Shown here one piece after another: positions 9,173 through 17,647 of a DNA stretch of 64,000 bases; within the stretch, counting starts at the first letter, position 1, and the number at the start of each line of letters is the position of its first letter. The stretch comes from Ferruginibacter sp. (GTDB lineage: Bacteria > Bacteroidota > Bacteroidia > Chitinophagales > Chitinophagaceae): positions 1-64,000 of the forward strand of contig NZ_JAQBNR010000032.1 in assembly GCF_028288465.1 (NCBI RefSeq). The letters run 5' to 3'. The notes under the pieces are model-generated. The model was not told the DNA's origin. It worked only from the letters and a program-made list of their open reading frames with translations, and ran no database searches. The translations under genes and the position numbers were made by a program.

Positions 9173-10372
9173 CTATAAATAACTCAGCCACCATTTTTCT
9201 TTGTGACTGGTTTTATAGCGGTCATATTTTTTACATAGGGGATACATTACGGCGACGATCGTCAGCCATATCAGGTACACTACCGGCAAACTAAATCCTT
9301 CACCGGGAACAATAAAAAGTAAGGGTACCTGCTGCGCTGCTTTCGCGACGTCCTGTATATTGTGCCCCCTTGCAAAAAATACGATCATTGCCAGTACGTG
9401 CGCCAAAAAGAAATGAACTACATAATAGAAAAAAGGAACCCTGCCGTAGATCCTCACCACATTGGTAAAGCGGTTCTGTATATCTTCCAGGTAAGCCAGT
9501 ACAATCAGCGCGGGGCCAATAGTGACGCACATGAATAATAAAGAGGGCGGGTACTTTTGAAGATTGATGAAAGAAAGAAAAGTATCCAGCCAGGTGTTTT
9601 GCTTACTCCACGGAAACGGATTACCATAAACGTTGACAAATCTCACTAAAACAAAAAATAAAATAGTCGATACACCTATTCTTAAAAGTATATTTTTACG
9701 TTCGTTCGGGCTGTATTTGGAAGAGAAGAAAGTACCGGTGCAATAGCCCAATATCATTAACCCCGTCCAGGGTAAAAATGGATATAACACCAACAGTATA
9801 TGCCCCGGAGCAAATGGTAATACGCCGCCCGCCCTGTGCAATACGCTGTATAAAAAGCCGGGTTTAAAACCGGGGGCGGCTTCGGGTATATCCAGCAGGT
9901 TGTGCCCCAGCACAATTACCAACCCTATTGTCAATATCACAGGGAATGGCAGGAAGATCAATAACCCTAGTATCACCATGCTGATACCAATTGCCCAGAT
10001 TACTTCCAGGAAAATAATATTGTACAATGGGTTTAATGTGAAAATAAAAGACAGGATAATCGCTTCCGCAATAATGAGCCAAAGCCCTCTCTTGATTAAG
10101 AAGGAACTCAATTCTTTTTTGCTTTTTTTAAAGGACTGCAAGTAGCAGGAAAGGCCGGATAGAAATACAAATGTGGGCGCACAAAAATGAGTGATCCACC
10201 TGGTAAAAAATAAAACAGGAGATGCTGATGGTACGGCTAAAGGATCACCCGTATTGGCCGCAACATGAAAAAAATCCCTTGTATGATCCAGCGCCATGAT
10301 GACCATTACAATGCCGCGAAGCACATCAATGGAGTCAATTCTTTTCTGCGATGCAGCAAGTGGCTGTTGCAT
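9173..10372 (-). CDS. DUF1624 (HGSNAT-type acyltransferase-like) membrane protein, paralog 3
   Basis: 399 residues. The N-terminal family block RIDSIDVLRGIVMVIMALDH and the following TRDFFH replace the valine/tyrosine of the other copies, showing divergence. The C-terminus KTSHKEKWWLSYL is retained. A longer, glycine- and proline-containing loop near residues 165-195 (PEAAPGFKPGFLYSVLHRAG) distinguishes it. It precedes paralog 2 by 37 nt. A 184-nt AT-rich spacer upstream, holding no recognised motif, separates it from the S9 peptidase and may hold its promoter. Confidence 0.85.
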   Translation of the reverse strand: MQQPLAASQKRIDSIDVLRGIVMVIMALDHTRDFFHVAANTGDPLAVPSASPVLFFTRWITHFCAPTFVFLSGLSCYLQSFKKSKKELSSFLIKRGLWLIIAEAIILSFIFTLNPLYNIIFLEVIWAIGISMVILGLLIFLPFPVILTIGLVIVLGHNLLDIPEAAPGFKPGFLYSVLHRAGGVLPFAPGHILLVLYPFLPWTGLMILGYCTGTFFSSKYSPNERKNILLRIGVSTILFFVLVRFVNVYGNPFPWSKQNTWLDTFLSFINLQKYPPSLLFMCVTIGPALIVLAYLEDIQNRFTNVVRIYGRVPFFYYVVHFFLAHVLAMIVFFARGHNIQDVAKAAQQVPLLFIVPGEGFSLPVVYLIWLTIVAVMYPLCKKYDRYKTSHKEKWWLSYL

Positions 10373-10556
10373 ATTAGTTGGTTTTGGTATTGATTTTTAA
10401 TCCGTTTTTAAGTTACTTATTTTATTTAGCAATTTGAAAACGGGTGCTTTATTTTTTATAAATCAATTGTTTTGTTATCCGATATTTTTCTTTCTATAAA
10501 TACCGGGTATTTTTTTATAATACGGTAAGACAGTTGACTGAGGTGTCTGTTATTTG

Positions 10557-12656
10557 TTATTTAAATTTTCTTACAAAAAACTCAGCGACGGCCCCGTACA
10601 CCGTAACCGCATTTTCCCATTTCATCCAGTGATGCGTATCATCTGCAATCATGATGGTTTCGTAGGGCACATGCTGCTTTTCCAACCGGTTGATTATATC
10701 AACACTTTCATTAAATTGTACGTTGCGGTCATCATCGGCATGTATAATTAATACAGGCGATTTCCAGGTTTTCATGTAAGGAATCGGGGAGGAGAGCCAT
10801 GCTGTTTTGAGGGCTTTATCAAGGTCGGGCGCTTTCTCATATTTCTCATTATAAGCCGTAAGTAAACCAGAGCGGGATGCCCAGTCATGCACGCCATGAA
10901 TATCTACGCCGGCTGCGAAAAGTTTAGAATCCTTGGCCAGCGCCATAGCTGTCAGATAGCCACCATAAGAACCGCCATAAATGCCGATTTTTTTGCTGTC
11001 AACAAAGGTTTGCTTTTGCAGCCATTCGCCCGCAGCTTTAATATCAAGATACTCTGATGCGCCCGCTTCGCCTGCATTTTTTGCCTGGTGAAATTCATAT
11101 CCATACCCGATGCCGAGGCGGTAATTTACCGACAAGACCACAAAACCCAGGCTGGCCAGGTATTGGTTGCTTGCGTAGGCATTGCTGTAATAATCGGAGT
11201 AGTGCCAGCCCAATAACATTTGTCTTGGCGGGCCGCCATGCACATACACAATGGCCGGCTTTTTACTGATGCCGCCTGCAGGCAAAAATAAATCCACATG
11301 CACCATAACTCCATCAGCAGATTTAAAAATGACCTGTGTGGGTGTAATCAATTTTTCCTTGGGAAAATTGGCGGGTATCAATTCTTCACCCAATAATTGA
11401 ACAGCATTGTCGCTCTTGCTTAATTGCATCACAGCAGGTAACGGTGGCCGCTGTGCTGTTGCGCAGATAAAGGCCAGCGTATTGTTATCATTGATTAATA
11501 ACGGTGTCCATTCGTTGCCACTGCCATTTGTCAGTACCTGCATATCTGCTTTGTCAACACTTACTTTTGCAGCATGTCTTCTTTCAATATCCATTTGGTT
11601 GTTACCGGTATTGGCACTAAACGTAAGGTATTTTTTATCTGCGCTAAGCGTGATATGTTCACACATAAAATTCCCTGACGTCAATAACGTTTCCTTACCA
11701 CCATCCGCTGCAATAGAGTAGAGGTGCGGCCATCCATCCTGGTATGATAAAAATACTATCCTGTTATTGGCAGCCCAGTGCAGATTGTAACCGCCTTCTG
11801 TTGTAGGTACAGAGCCCCGCAATGTTGCGGGAGCTTTCCATAACAGGGTTGCTTTGGCACTTGCAATATCCGCCGTGTAAATACTCCAGGGAATATGCTT
11901 TTTCACCAACAGAGAATCGGGTGCACCGCCTGCTCCAGGCCTTCTGATAAACACAATACTTTTATTGTCGGGTGACCAATGAGGTGTTTCATCAAAACTA
12001 AAAGAAGGCGCTATCCATTTGATGGGCGTTGCAGCATTGGTATAAATGCCAATGATGGAATGATCGTTACGATAGGCAACAAATAGCAGCTCACTATCGA
12101 CTGCACTGTATTCCAGCGACCCAACGGTGCCCCTTGTTGTAAATAAATTCCTGCCAGCAGTACTGCCGTCAATCGGTACTGCCCATACCTGGCCACCTTT
12201 TGTGAAAGCTACTGTTTTGCTATCGGGTGAAATGATTGGCGCATCACCTTCGGATAAATATTTAGTCTCTCCGCCATCAAATGGAACGCTTGCTACCTGC
12301 ACATGAAACAGCGATGTTTCAAATGAAGGGTTCAAAGGCAGGCCATGATCCCAGTTGGCACCATGATCGCCACCACGAACAAACACAATCCATTTGCCAT
12401 CTGGTGAAACAGACAAGCTGGTAATTTCCTGCCCATCATCTTTTGAAAAGCTGGTCAGTTTCCTTGGTTTGAATGCGGGGCCTTCTGCCACATATACATT
12501 CCGCTTTCCCTGCTCATCCAACGCCCAGGCTAATTTTGATCCACTCGCAGCAGCGTGCAATTCTGTTGGGAAATTGTAGGCTTTAAAAGCTGCAAAGGGG
12601 TTGTTCTGGGCAAGTAGTTGCATGGGTAATAATAACAGGAGGGAAATTTTTTTCAT
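10557..12656 (-). CDS. secreted S9-family prolyl oligopeptidase/dipeptidyl peptidase-like enzyme
   Basis: 699 residues with signal peptide MKKISLLLLLPMQLLAQ. The first 400 residues are WD40/PD40-like beta-propeller repeats (LSVSPDGKWIVFV, PHWSPDNKSIVFIRR, LSADKKYLTFSA). The C-terminal third is an alpha/beta hydrolase. The catalytic triad reads as Ser563 in GIYGGSYGGYL, an Asp near 641-643 in IIHADDDRNVQF, and a His at 675-676 in DDTHHWMKW. HGGPPRQ forms the oxyanion region. This is the layout of S9C acylaminoacyl or dipeptidyl peptidases, which cut short peptides. Export suggests feeding on peptides in the periplasm. The upstream spacer holds REP palindromes of the adjacent transposase. Confidence 0.93.
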   Translation of the reverse strand: MKKISLLLLLPMQLLAQNNPFAAFKAYNFPTELHAAASGSKLAWALDEQGKRNVYVAEGPAFKPRKLTSFSKDDGQEITSLSVSPDGKWIVFVRGGDHGANWDHGLPLNPSFETSLFHVQVASVPFDGGETKYLSEGDAPIISPDSKTVAFTKGGQVWAVPIDGSTAGRNLFTTRGTVGSLEYSAVDSELLFVAYRNDHSIIGIYTNAATPIKWIAPSFSFDETPHWSPDNKSIVFIRRPGAGGAPDSLLVKKHIPWSIYTADIASAKATLLWKAPATLRGSVPTTEGGYNLHWAANNRIVFLSYQDGWPHLYSIAADGGKETLLTSGNFMCEHITLSADKKYLTFSANTGNNQMDIERRHAAKVSVDKADMQVLTNGSGNEWTPLLINDNNTLAFICATAQRPPLPAVMQLSKSDNAVQLLGEELIPANFPKEKLITPTQVIFKSADGVMVHVDLFLPAGGISKKPAIVYVHGGPPRQMLLGWHYSDYYSNAYASNQYLASLGFVVLSVNYRLGIGYGYEFHQAKNAGEAGASEYLDIKAAGEWLQKQTFVDSKKIGIYGGSYGGYLTAMALAKDSKLFAAGVDIHGVHDWASRSGLLTAYNEKYEKAPDLDKALKTAWLSSPIPYMKTWKSPVLIIHADDDRNVQFNESVDIINRLEKQHVPYETIMIADDTHHWMKWENAVTVYGAVAEFFVRKFK

Positions 12657-12719
12657 GTATGGTGTTGGGTTTTTTTATTTAAATGCAGACTGGAGCCTGT
12701 GAATTGCCTCCATGAATTG

Positions 12720-12771
12720 CCTCCAGCTTCAGCTGGAGGACAGTTAAGTTAATGTTGTTGGCTTTAGCCAA
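12720..12771. repeat. REP, left copy at transposase
   Basis: It has an 8-bp stem with a ttca loop (12720-12739), then a ttggc/gccaa hairpin with a ttta loop (12758-12771). It is preceded by two direct copies of gaattgcctcc. The orientation is opposite to the right copy. Confidence 0.8.
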
Positions 12772-12781
12772 AATACAATTC

Positions 12782-13222
12782 TTATTCATCTTTAAATTTT
12801 TGAAATCCATATCTTAAAATGAACTCATCATACTCTTGCTGAAATGTTTTTTTCTTATGATGTTCTTCCTGATTTTTTATATAATTTCTCACTGTGTTCA
12901 GGGCTGATTCAGAAACTGAAACTGCAAAATATTCATCCTGCCATTCTAATTTTTCTTTAATAAAATTTTGTTTGTTAAACCAAAATGCGGCTTCTCCTTT
13001 TATCAGCTGCATTATTTTGCTGATAGTCTGTTCGGTACCCAAAGAAACCAGGCAGTGGCAATGATCAATGTGCCCATTTACAAAATCAATAAAAATACCC
13101 TTGGTTTTTCCATTGTCCCTGATGTGTTGCCACACTGCTTCTCTTGTTGTTTTGTTTTCTAAATAAGGCGCCCTGTCTTTTGTACTCCATACAAAGTGGA
13201 CATACACGCTTACAAACGGCAT
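12782..13222 (-). CDS. IS200/REP-associated tyrosine transposase (Y1 HUH, TnpA family)
   Basis: 146 residues, the usual size of a single-domain Y1 transposase. The HUH motif is H54-C55-H56 within GHIDHCHCLVSL, with cysteine in place of the usual aliphatic residue. The catalytic tyrosine is Tyr114 in VRNYIKNQEEHH, a typical family block. MPFVSVYVHFVWSTKDRAP at the start and GEAAFWFN in the middle also match the family. These enzymes cut and rejoin single-stranded DNA at palindromes; here the flanking hairpins are the obvious substrates. The gene looks intact. Confidence 0.92.
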   Translation of the reverse strand: MPFVSVYVHFVWSTKDRAPYLENKTTREAVWQHIRDNGKTKGIFIDFVNGHIDHCHCLVSLGTEQTISKIMQLIKGEAAFWFNKQNFIKEKLEWQDEYFAVSVSESALNTVRNYIKNQEEHHKKKTFQQEYDEFILRYGFQKFKDE

Positions 13223-13248
13223 GTTACTTAATTTTAATTGTTCATTTT

Positions 13249-13299
13249 TTGGCTAAAGCCAATTTGATTTTATTTTGATCCACAGGCTGAAGCCTGTGG
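13249..13299. repeat. REP, right copy at transposase
   Basis: The inner hairpin is ttggctaaagccaa (13249-13262) and the outer one ccacaggctgaagcctgtgg (13280-13299, 8-bp stem, tgaa loop). It ends 4 nt before the stop codon of the next minus-strand gene, so it could also affect the 3' end of that transcript. Confidence 0.8.
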
Positions 13300-13303
13300 C
13301 AAT

Positions 13304-14227
13304 TCACTCATTTTCCAGCGAATAATTTTCTCTTAACACCTGCAGGATGCTATGATTGGTTACAATATAATTATTTAATTGAAGGCTGCGGGTTGAAACA
13401 AGCATTTGTTTATAAAACAATACCAGGTTAGCTGCTTCGGCCCTGTCGAGAGAAGGGATATTTAAAATGTTTCTTTTGATGTCCCGGTTATTCTGGCGAT
13501 AGTGATTGATGACATCCAATACATTGGCAGCGGTATCTGCTTTACGCAATTCGTCTAACCAGCTCCAGTCATAATACTTCAGCATAAAAGGTTTAATGGG
13601 ACTGGCGAAATACTGGTACTCTTGGTCATTGCGTTGCCGCATATTGTTTATGTTGACACTGATATCGCCTAATAATTTTTGCAAAGCAATACTCTTGAAA
13701 TAGCGCAGCGAGCCTGAATTCTTTAGCTGGTTCAGAATGCCATCCTTTGGTTCGAATGTATAGGTATTGATCAGGTAAAGACTGGTGGTATAGGCGGGAT
13801 AAAAAGCTTTAGGAAGATCGGTTAGCGAACTATCCCTAAAATAGTTGCTCAGGTAATCCATGTCCTTTTCTTTATCGAGCCGGTTGCTTAATTTATTTGC
13901 AGCCACGGTGGAATCATCTGATAGTTCAGTGTACAGGGCATTGGCGTATTCTTTTTCCCGCTGGTGTTCTATTACATGTTCCAGTTGGTACTCTGCCAGA
14001 AAGCCGCAGAACACGGCCAAAAATAACATGAGGAATTCCCATGTATACGTTTTCCAGTTTTTCTTACCTTGGGCGGCATGCGTGTGGTGGTGTACTTCCA
14101 TTTCTTGTTTTGTTTCAGTATTTTTTATTTCAAGTATTTCTGTTTCTTCTACCGGCAATATTTTATCCTGCCCGATTGCGGGCACCTGTTCCTGATTTTG
14201 TTCATCAATTTGTTTTTCTTCACTCAT
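13304..14227 (-). CDS. conserved single-pass membrane protein, function unknown
   Basis: 307 residues. The first 45 are acidic and polar, with EVHHHTHAAQGKKNWKTYTW just before a single membrane helix (EFLMLFLAVFCGFLAEYQLE, about residues 64-83). After the helix comes EHVIEHQREKEYANALYTEL and a long helical region that should lie outside the cytoplasm. I recognise the histidine-rich block plus WEFLMLFLAVFCGFLAEY helix as recurrent in Chitinophagaceae proteins, but know of no function. Its stop codon abuts the REP at 13280-13299. No catalytic motif was seen. Confidence 0.7.
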   Translation of the reverse strand: MSEEKQIDEQNQEQVPAIGQDKILPVEETEILEIKNTETKQEMEVHHHTHAAQGKKNWKTYTWEFLMLFLAVFCGFLAEYQLEHVIEHQREKEYANALYTELSDDSTVAANKLSNRLDKEKDMDYLSNYFRDSSLTDLPKAFYPAYTTSLYLINTYTFEPKDGILNQLKNSGSLRYFKSIALQKLLGDISVNINNMRQRNDQEYQYFASPIKPFMLKYYDWSWLDELRKADTAANVLDVINHYRQNNRDIKRNILNIPSLDRAEAANLVLFYKQMLVSTRSLQLNNYIVTNHSILQVLRENYSLENE

Positions 14228-14321
14228 TGTTGCTGCATTTCAATTTGGTTATAATTAGTAAAAGCCAGCTGCCATTTGCTTTGAATATTTTGTCAGATGT
14301 GTTATTCATCTGCTATCGTTT

Positions 14322-14822
14322 TTATTCTTCCCTTATCAACACTCTTTTACCAATTTTAAATTCAGGGTCGCCAATCAGCAATGTATCTTCCTTAAGAATA
14401 AAATGACGGGGTTGGTCCGTGCCAATGTAACTCAGTACGGAGCCGCCTTCTACATGATGCGTAACAACCGAATTTTTAGTATCTATAGTGTAAGTGCCAA
14501 AATAGCCACAGGCATTATCCAGCAGAACACCTAAGGAAAATTGTTTGATGTATTCTGAATCAGCGCTGACAATGATTGGTTTCTCTGCCGAGATATTCAG
14601 GTTCACGATACCACTTTTTGTATAGGTAAAATATCCTTTCGGATGCTCACCATATGGATGAGTAGCTTTGCCTGTAGCGGTATCAAAATCTGTGTACTCA
14701 ATTAGCCGCCAGGTACCCGCTAAGTTGCTACTACTTGCTATTTGCTTTTCTGCCGGTGCATGAGTGCATGAAATTGCAAGCGACATAATTATGAGCAGCA
14801 TAATAATTGGTTCTTTTTTCAC
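14322..14822 (-). CDS. lipocalin-like lipoprotein
   Basis: 166 residues. The N-terminus MKKEPIIMLLIIMSLAISC ends in a lipobox cysteine, so it is probably a lipid-anchored envelope protein. NLAGTWRLIEYTDFDTATGK and the following GYFTYTKSGIVNLNI fit the lipocalin-like family (PF13924 type) of small beta-barrels, as do the later GYFGTYTID and VVTHHVEGGS. Members bind or modify small hydrophobic ligands, but most are uncharacterised. It lies 54 nt upstream of the end of the amidohydrolase at 14877-16322. A related, more divergent protein is at 21793-22323. Confidence 0.75.
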   Translation of the reverse strand: MKKEPIIMLLIIMSLAISCTHAPAEKQIASSSNLAGTWRLIEYTDFDTATGKATHPYGEHPKGYFTYTKSGIVNLNISAEKPIIVSADSEYIKQFSLGVLLDNACGYFGTYTIDTKNSVVTHHVEGGSVLSYIGTDQPRHFILKEDTLLIGDPEFKIGKRVLIREE

Positions 14823-14876
14823 ATTATTTAGTTAAGCAGATGATAATGATAACAAATATTGAGGTCTGGAAAAATT

Positions 14877-16322
14877 TTAATTAAATCCAACCTTGCCTTT
14901 TACCGAGTCAAACAATTTCTTTGAATTATAACCAACACCATTTTTAAATACATACAGCAGCTTGCGGATATCGCTGATATTCTTTGACGGGTCGCCGTCA
15001 ATCACTAACAGGTCAGCCGATTTCCCAACCTCTATCGTGCCGATTGATTTATCAAAGCCTAATGCAACGGAGCCATTTTGCGTTGCAATTTTAATCCCCT
15101 GCAAAGGAGTAAAGCCATCTGCTTCCACCAGTAGTTCTATTGCCCGCCAGTTGCCATAGCCAGCCAACGTTCCGCCTGCCCCCGTGGGATCTGTGCCAAC
15201 GGTCAGTAAGCCCCCCATTTCGTAAAACATCTTTTCCATCTTAGCTGCATTTGCAAAAGCTTTATTCCAATCAAGATGGCTTGCTGTAGATTTAACCGTT
15301 ACAAATCTTTGTAAATAATAATCTCTAGTGTCGGGAGACATAGCATTTAATGCCTCCTGGTCAGGCCGTGGTTGAGTGGTAGTATATCCTTCAAATACTG
15401 CCAGTGAGGATGTGATGCCCACTTTTTTATCAATTACATATTGAATGAATTGTTGTACGCTATCGCTGCTGATATTCAGGTTACCCAATGATTTAATGGC
15501 CACACCGGCGGCGGGGTGTTCATCTTCTTTTTTGCCTGGCACAAAATCAGTGCTGGCAATAAATCCGTGTTCTAAATTATCCATGCCTAATAAAGCTGCT
15601 TCACGATACGTAACGATATCGAGATGACCCGTAATTTTCAACTTTCTTTTATGCGCTGCATCAATGGCTGCTTTTAAAATTGGCTTGTCCACGCCCATGT
15701 ATGCTTTAAAAGAAGTAAAACCCTGGTCGGCCCAATAGTTTACAAATGCTGCTGCTTCTTCCGGTGTTTTATTTTCTTTCATTTGCGGAAAATTGGATGA
15801 TTTCCCCTGGATATAAGGTGCTGTCAGTTCCATTGACGGGCCCGGTAACAAACCCAGGTCGATGTCTTTTTTTATGCGCAGATCAGAATAAGGTTCAATG
15901 CTGCCGCAGGTTCTGATGGTGGTAGCGCCTGCTGCCAGGTACAATCGGGGAAAGGTGAAAGGCAATTGTTTTAAGTGGAGATAGCGGGTGCCGATGTCGT
16001 GTGCTGATATATACATGTGCTCATGCAGCATGACCAACCCGGGCATCAATGCTTTGCCATTTAAGTCGATGAGCTTTGCGCCCTTTGGCAGTTGCAGTGT
16101 TGCATCCTCACCAATCCATTTAATTTTACCATTGCTGATAATAACGGATTGATGCGGTTTTGCATCATTGCCTTTGCCATCAATCAGCAACGCATTTTTA
16201 AACACGGTAACAGAGTCATTGTATTCGATGTATTTTTTTGTTTCATCGCTGAATGTTGTTTGCGGGTAGACAAGCGTGGTAAAAAGACCTACAAGGATTG
16301 CGACGAGTATTATTTTTCTCAT
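14877..16322 (-). CDS. secreted amidohydrolase-family protein
   Basis: 481 residues with signal peptide MRKIILVAILVGLFTTLVYPQ. The amidohydrolase fold is shown by VFKNALLIDGKGNDAKPHQS, the metal-binding LMPGLVMLHEHMYIS (HxH with Glu between), FTSFKAYMGVD in the lysine region, and KITGHLDIVTYREA and DNLEHGFIAST histidines. LLTVGTDPTGAGG carries the late aspartate and VGKSADLLVIDGDPSKNISD closes the protein. The branch is the same broad one as the gene at 1235-2506, but the two are only distantly similar. The probable role is hydrolysis of a cyclic or peptide amide in the periplasm. The region upstream of its start is the REP cluster at 16344-16626, which must lie within or near its promoter. 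Confidence 0.88.
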   Translation of the reverse strand: MRKIILVAILVGLFTTLVYPQTTFSDETKKYIEYNDSVTVFKNALLIDGKGNDAKPHQSVIISNGKIKWIGEDATLQLPKGAKLIDLNGKALMPGLVMLHEHMYISAHDIGTRYLHLKQLPFTFPRLYLAAGATTIRTCGSIEPYSDLRIKKDIDLGLLPGPSMELTAPYIQGKSSNFPQMKENKTPEEAAAFVNYWADQGFTSFKAYMGVDKPILKAAIDAAHKRKLKITGHLDIVTYREAALLGMDNLEHGFIASTDFVPGKKEDEHPAAGVAIKSLGNLNISSDSVQQFIQYVIDKKVGITSSLAVFEGYTTTQPRPDQEALNAMSPDTRDYYLQRFVTVKSTASHLDWNKAFANAAKMEKMFYEMGGLLTVGTDPTGAGGTLAGYGNWRAIELLVEADGFTPLQGIKIATQNGSVALGFDKSIGTIEVGKSADLLVIDGDPSKNISDIRKLLYVFKNGVGYNSKKLFDSVKGKVGFN

Positions 16323-16343
16323 GATTATGGTATTTGTGTTTGT

Positions 16344-16626
16344 TTGGCTATAGCCAATTTAGTATTGTTTTTTATCCACAGGCTGAAGCCTGTGGCAATT
16401 CAATGCTGAAGGCTGTGGCAATTCAATGCTGAAGGCTGTGGCAATTTAATGTGCGATGCCTGTGGTAATTCAACAGGTTAATTCGATTATTTTTTGTCCT
16501 TTAATTACTCTTGTCTTTTTTATCCCTTGCTTTTTGAATTGCCTATTAAGTTGCCTCCATGAATTGCCTCCTTGAATTGCCTCCAGCTTCAGCCGGAGGA
16601 TAATTTATATAATTGGCTTTAGCCAA
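16344..16626. repeat. transposase-less REP cluster (inside-out arrangement) with short tandem repeats
   Basis: The same four hairpins as around the transposase at 12782-13222 occur here without a gene and in turned-out order: ttggctatagccaa (16344-16357), ccacaggctgaagcctgtgg (16376-16395), cctccagcttcagccggagg (16580-16599) and ttggctttagccaa (16613-16626). Between them are two perfect 23-bp direct repeats (16396-16418, 16419-16441; each ends ctgaaggctgtgg) and a diverged 24-bp third (16442-16465). Repeated gaattgcctcc units lie at about 16550-16586. It fills the whole spacer between two minus-strand genes. It is probably a non-autonomous product of the transposase. Confidence 0.8.
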
Positions 16627-16633
16627 AATCTGT

Positions 16634-17077
16634 TTAGCTTCTTTTAATTAGTGTTGAATGCAGCACTTTAATCTTCCACTTGTTTTGCTTCTTTATTGCA
16701 ATCACTGTTTCCATCCATTTTACCGAAGCCTGTTTGCCATCTTTTGTAATTTCAGAACTAAGATGGTAAGTTGTCCATGCTACATCTTTGTTAATAGTTG
16801 TATTGATAAATTCGAAAGTATTAATGCGCTTAAAATCGGTTGCTGTATTTAATGTAATTGCCCTGTTGATAAGCGTATCCAGGTTCCAGGCCATTCCATA
16901 TTCATACAGGCTTATATCATCAGCACAATATTGTTTTAAGCTGACAGCGTCCCGGTTGGATAATGCGTCAAATAATTTGGTCACTGTTTGTTGTACGGCC
17001 CGCTGGCTTGCCGTTGATTGTGCCTGAAGCAGGGCTGTAAACAAAATCGCAAGTACAAATAGCTGTATTTTTTTCAT
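16634..17077 (-). CDS. secreted DUF4440/SnoaL-like (NTF2 fold) protein
   Basis: 147 residues with signal peptide MKKIQLFVLAILFTALLQAQ. The remainder (VTKLFDALSNRDAVSLKQYC, then DISLYEYGMAWNLDTLINRA, DVAWTTYHLSSEI and NKWKIKVLHSTLIKR) has the order of helices and strands of the NTF2-like DUF4440 family. Such proteins range from isomerases to binding proteins. It ends 8 nt from the REP cluster and begins 20 nt after the stop of a second DUF4440 gene, with which it is probably cotranscribed. The precise role is unknown. Confidence 0.8.
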   Translation of the reverse strand: MKKIQLFVLAILFTALLQAQSTASQRAVQQTVTKLFDALSNRDAVSLKQYCADDISLYEYGMAWNLDTLINRAITLNTATDFKRINTFEFINTTINKDVAWTTYHLSSEITKDGKQASVKWMETVIAIKKQNKWKIKVLHSTLIKRS

Positions 17078-17097
17078 TGGTAAATCTGTATAACTTT

Positions 17098-17592
17098 TTA
17101 ATTCACTTCTTCAGAATGTTTATCAGCCATTATTTTTGAATAGTGACAACGAACCGGTTTCCATTGATTGCCAGTTTTCTTAAAAATCCAGGTTTCCCGG
17201 TACCGTTCTTCCACTGTTTTATTATTGGGTAAAGAAAAGATCACTTCATTCAAAACCCCTACTACTGCCATATCGGGAGAGCCGGTAAATTCCACCTCCG
17301 ATAACTTTCTTGTTCTTGGCCACCAGTTTTTGGTTTCTTTTATTATGGCAATCATTTCTTCCCGGTTAGTGGTTGCGCCATTGTGGTGAATGATTTTCAT
17401 TGAAGGATCCAACAGCTCATTCAGCTTTTGCAAGTCCCGGTCATCAAAGGATTTAAAGAAGTCTTTTACCATCGTTACCACAACTACCGAATCTGAATTT
17501 TTATCGTGGTCAATGTTCTTTACCGTCTGGCTGGTTGCAGCATTTGTAGATCCAATCACTATTACCAGTAATAAGTATACATATTTTTTCAT
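17098..17592 (-). CDS. secreted DUF4440/SnoaL-like (NTF2 fold) protein
   Basis: 164 residues with an N-terminal signal peptide (MKKYVYLLLVIVIGSTNAAT). MVKDFFKSFDDRDLQKLNEL, then MKIIHHNGATTNREEMIAII, ETWIFKKTGNQWKPVRCHYS and the intervening strands are typical of DUF4440 proteins with a cone-shaped ligand pocket. It is clearly related to the next gene (16634-17077), suggesting a local duplication. It follows DUF1624 paralog 4 by 55 nt. No catalytic assignment is possible. Confidence 0.82.
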   Translation of the reverse strand: MKKYVYLLLVIVIGSTNAATSQTVKNIDHDKNSDSVVVVTMVKDFFKSFDDRDLQKLNELLDPSMKIIHHNGATTNREEMIAIIKETKNWWPRTRKLSEVEFTGSPDMAVVGVLNEVIFSLPNNKTVEERYRETWIFKKTGNQWKPVRCHYSKIMADKHSEEVN

Positions 17593-17647
17593 CTTGTTAG
17601 TTTAGTAAGTAAATGCTCATGGCGCTAATGTCTTTTTGTAATTTTTC

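Larger units (their letters stand above)
12700..13305 (-). mobile_element. REP-flanked single-domain HUH transposase unit
   Basis: The transposase gene 12782-13222 is bracketed by inverted copies of a two-hairpin REP. On the left, from outside inwards, are cctccagcttcagctggagg (12720-12739) and ttggctttagccaa (12758-12771). On the right, from inside outwards, are ttggctaaagccaa (13249-13262) and ccacaggctgaagcctgtgg (13280-13299). The reverse complement of the right side has the same plan as the left, including the outer gaattgcc. The unit sits between two minus-strand genes and abuts the stop codon at 13304. A transposase-less set of the same hairpins lies at 16344-16626. Confidence 0.8.

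Noticed and set aside
16396..16465. Short direct repeats resembling a tiny CRISPR array
   Set aside because: The units are contiguous with no unique spacers, carry half of a REP hairpin, and no cas gene is nearby.
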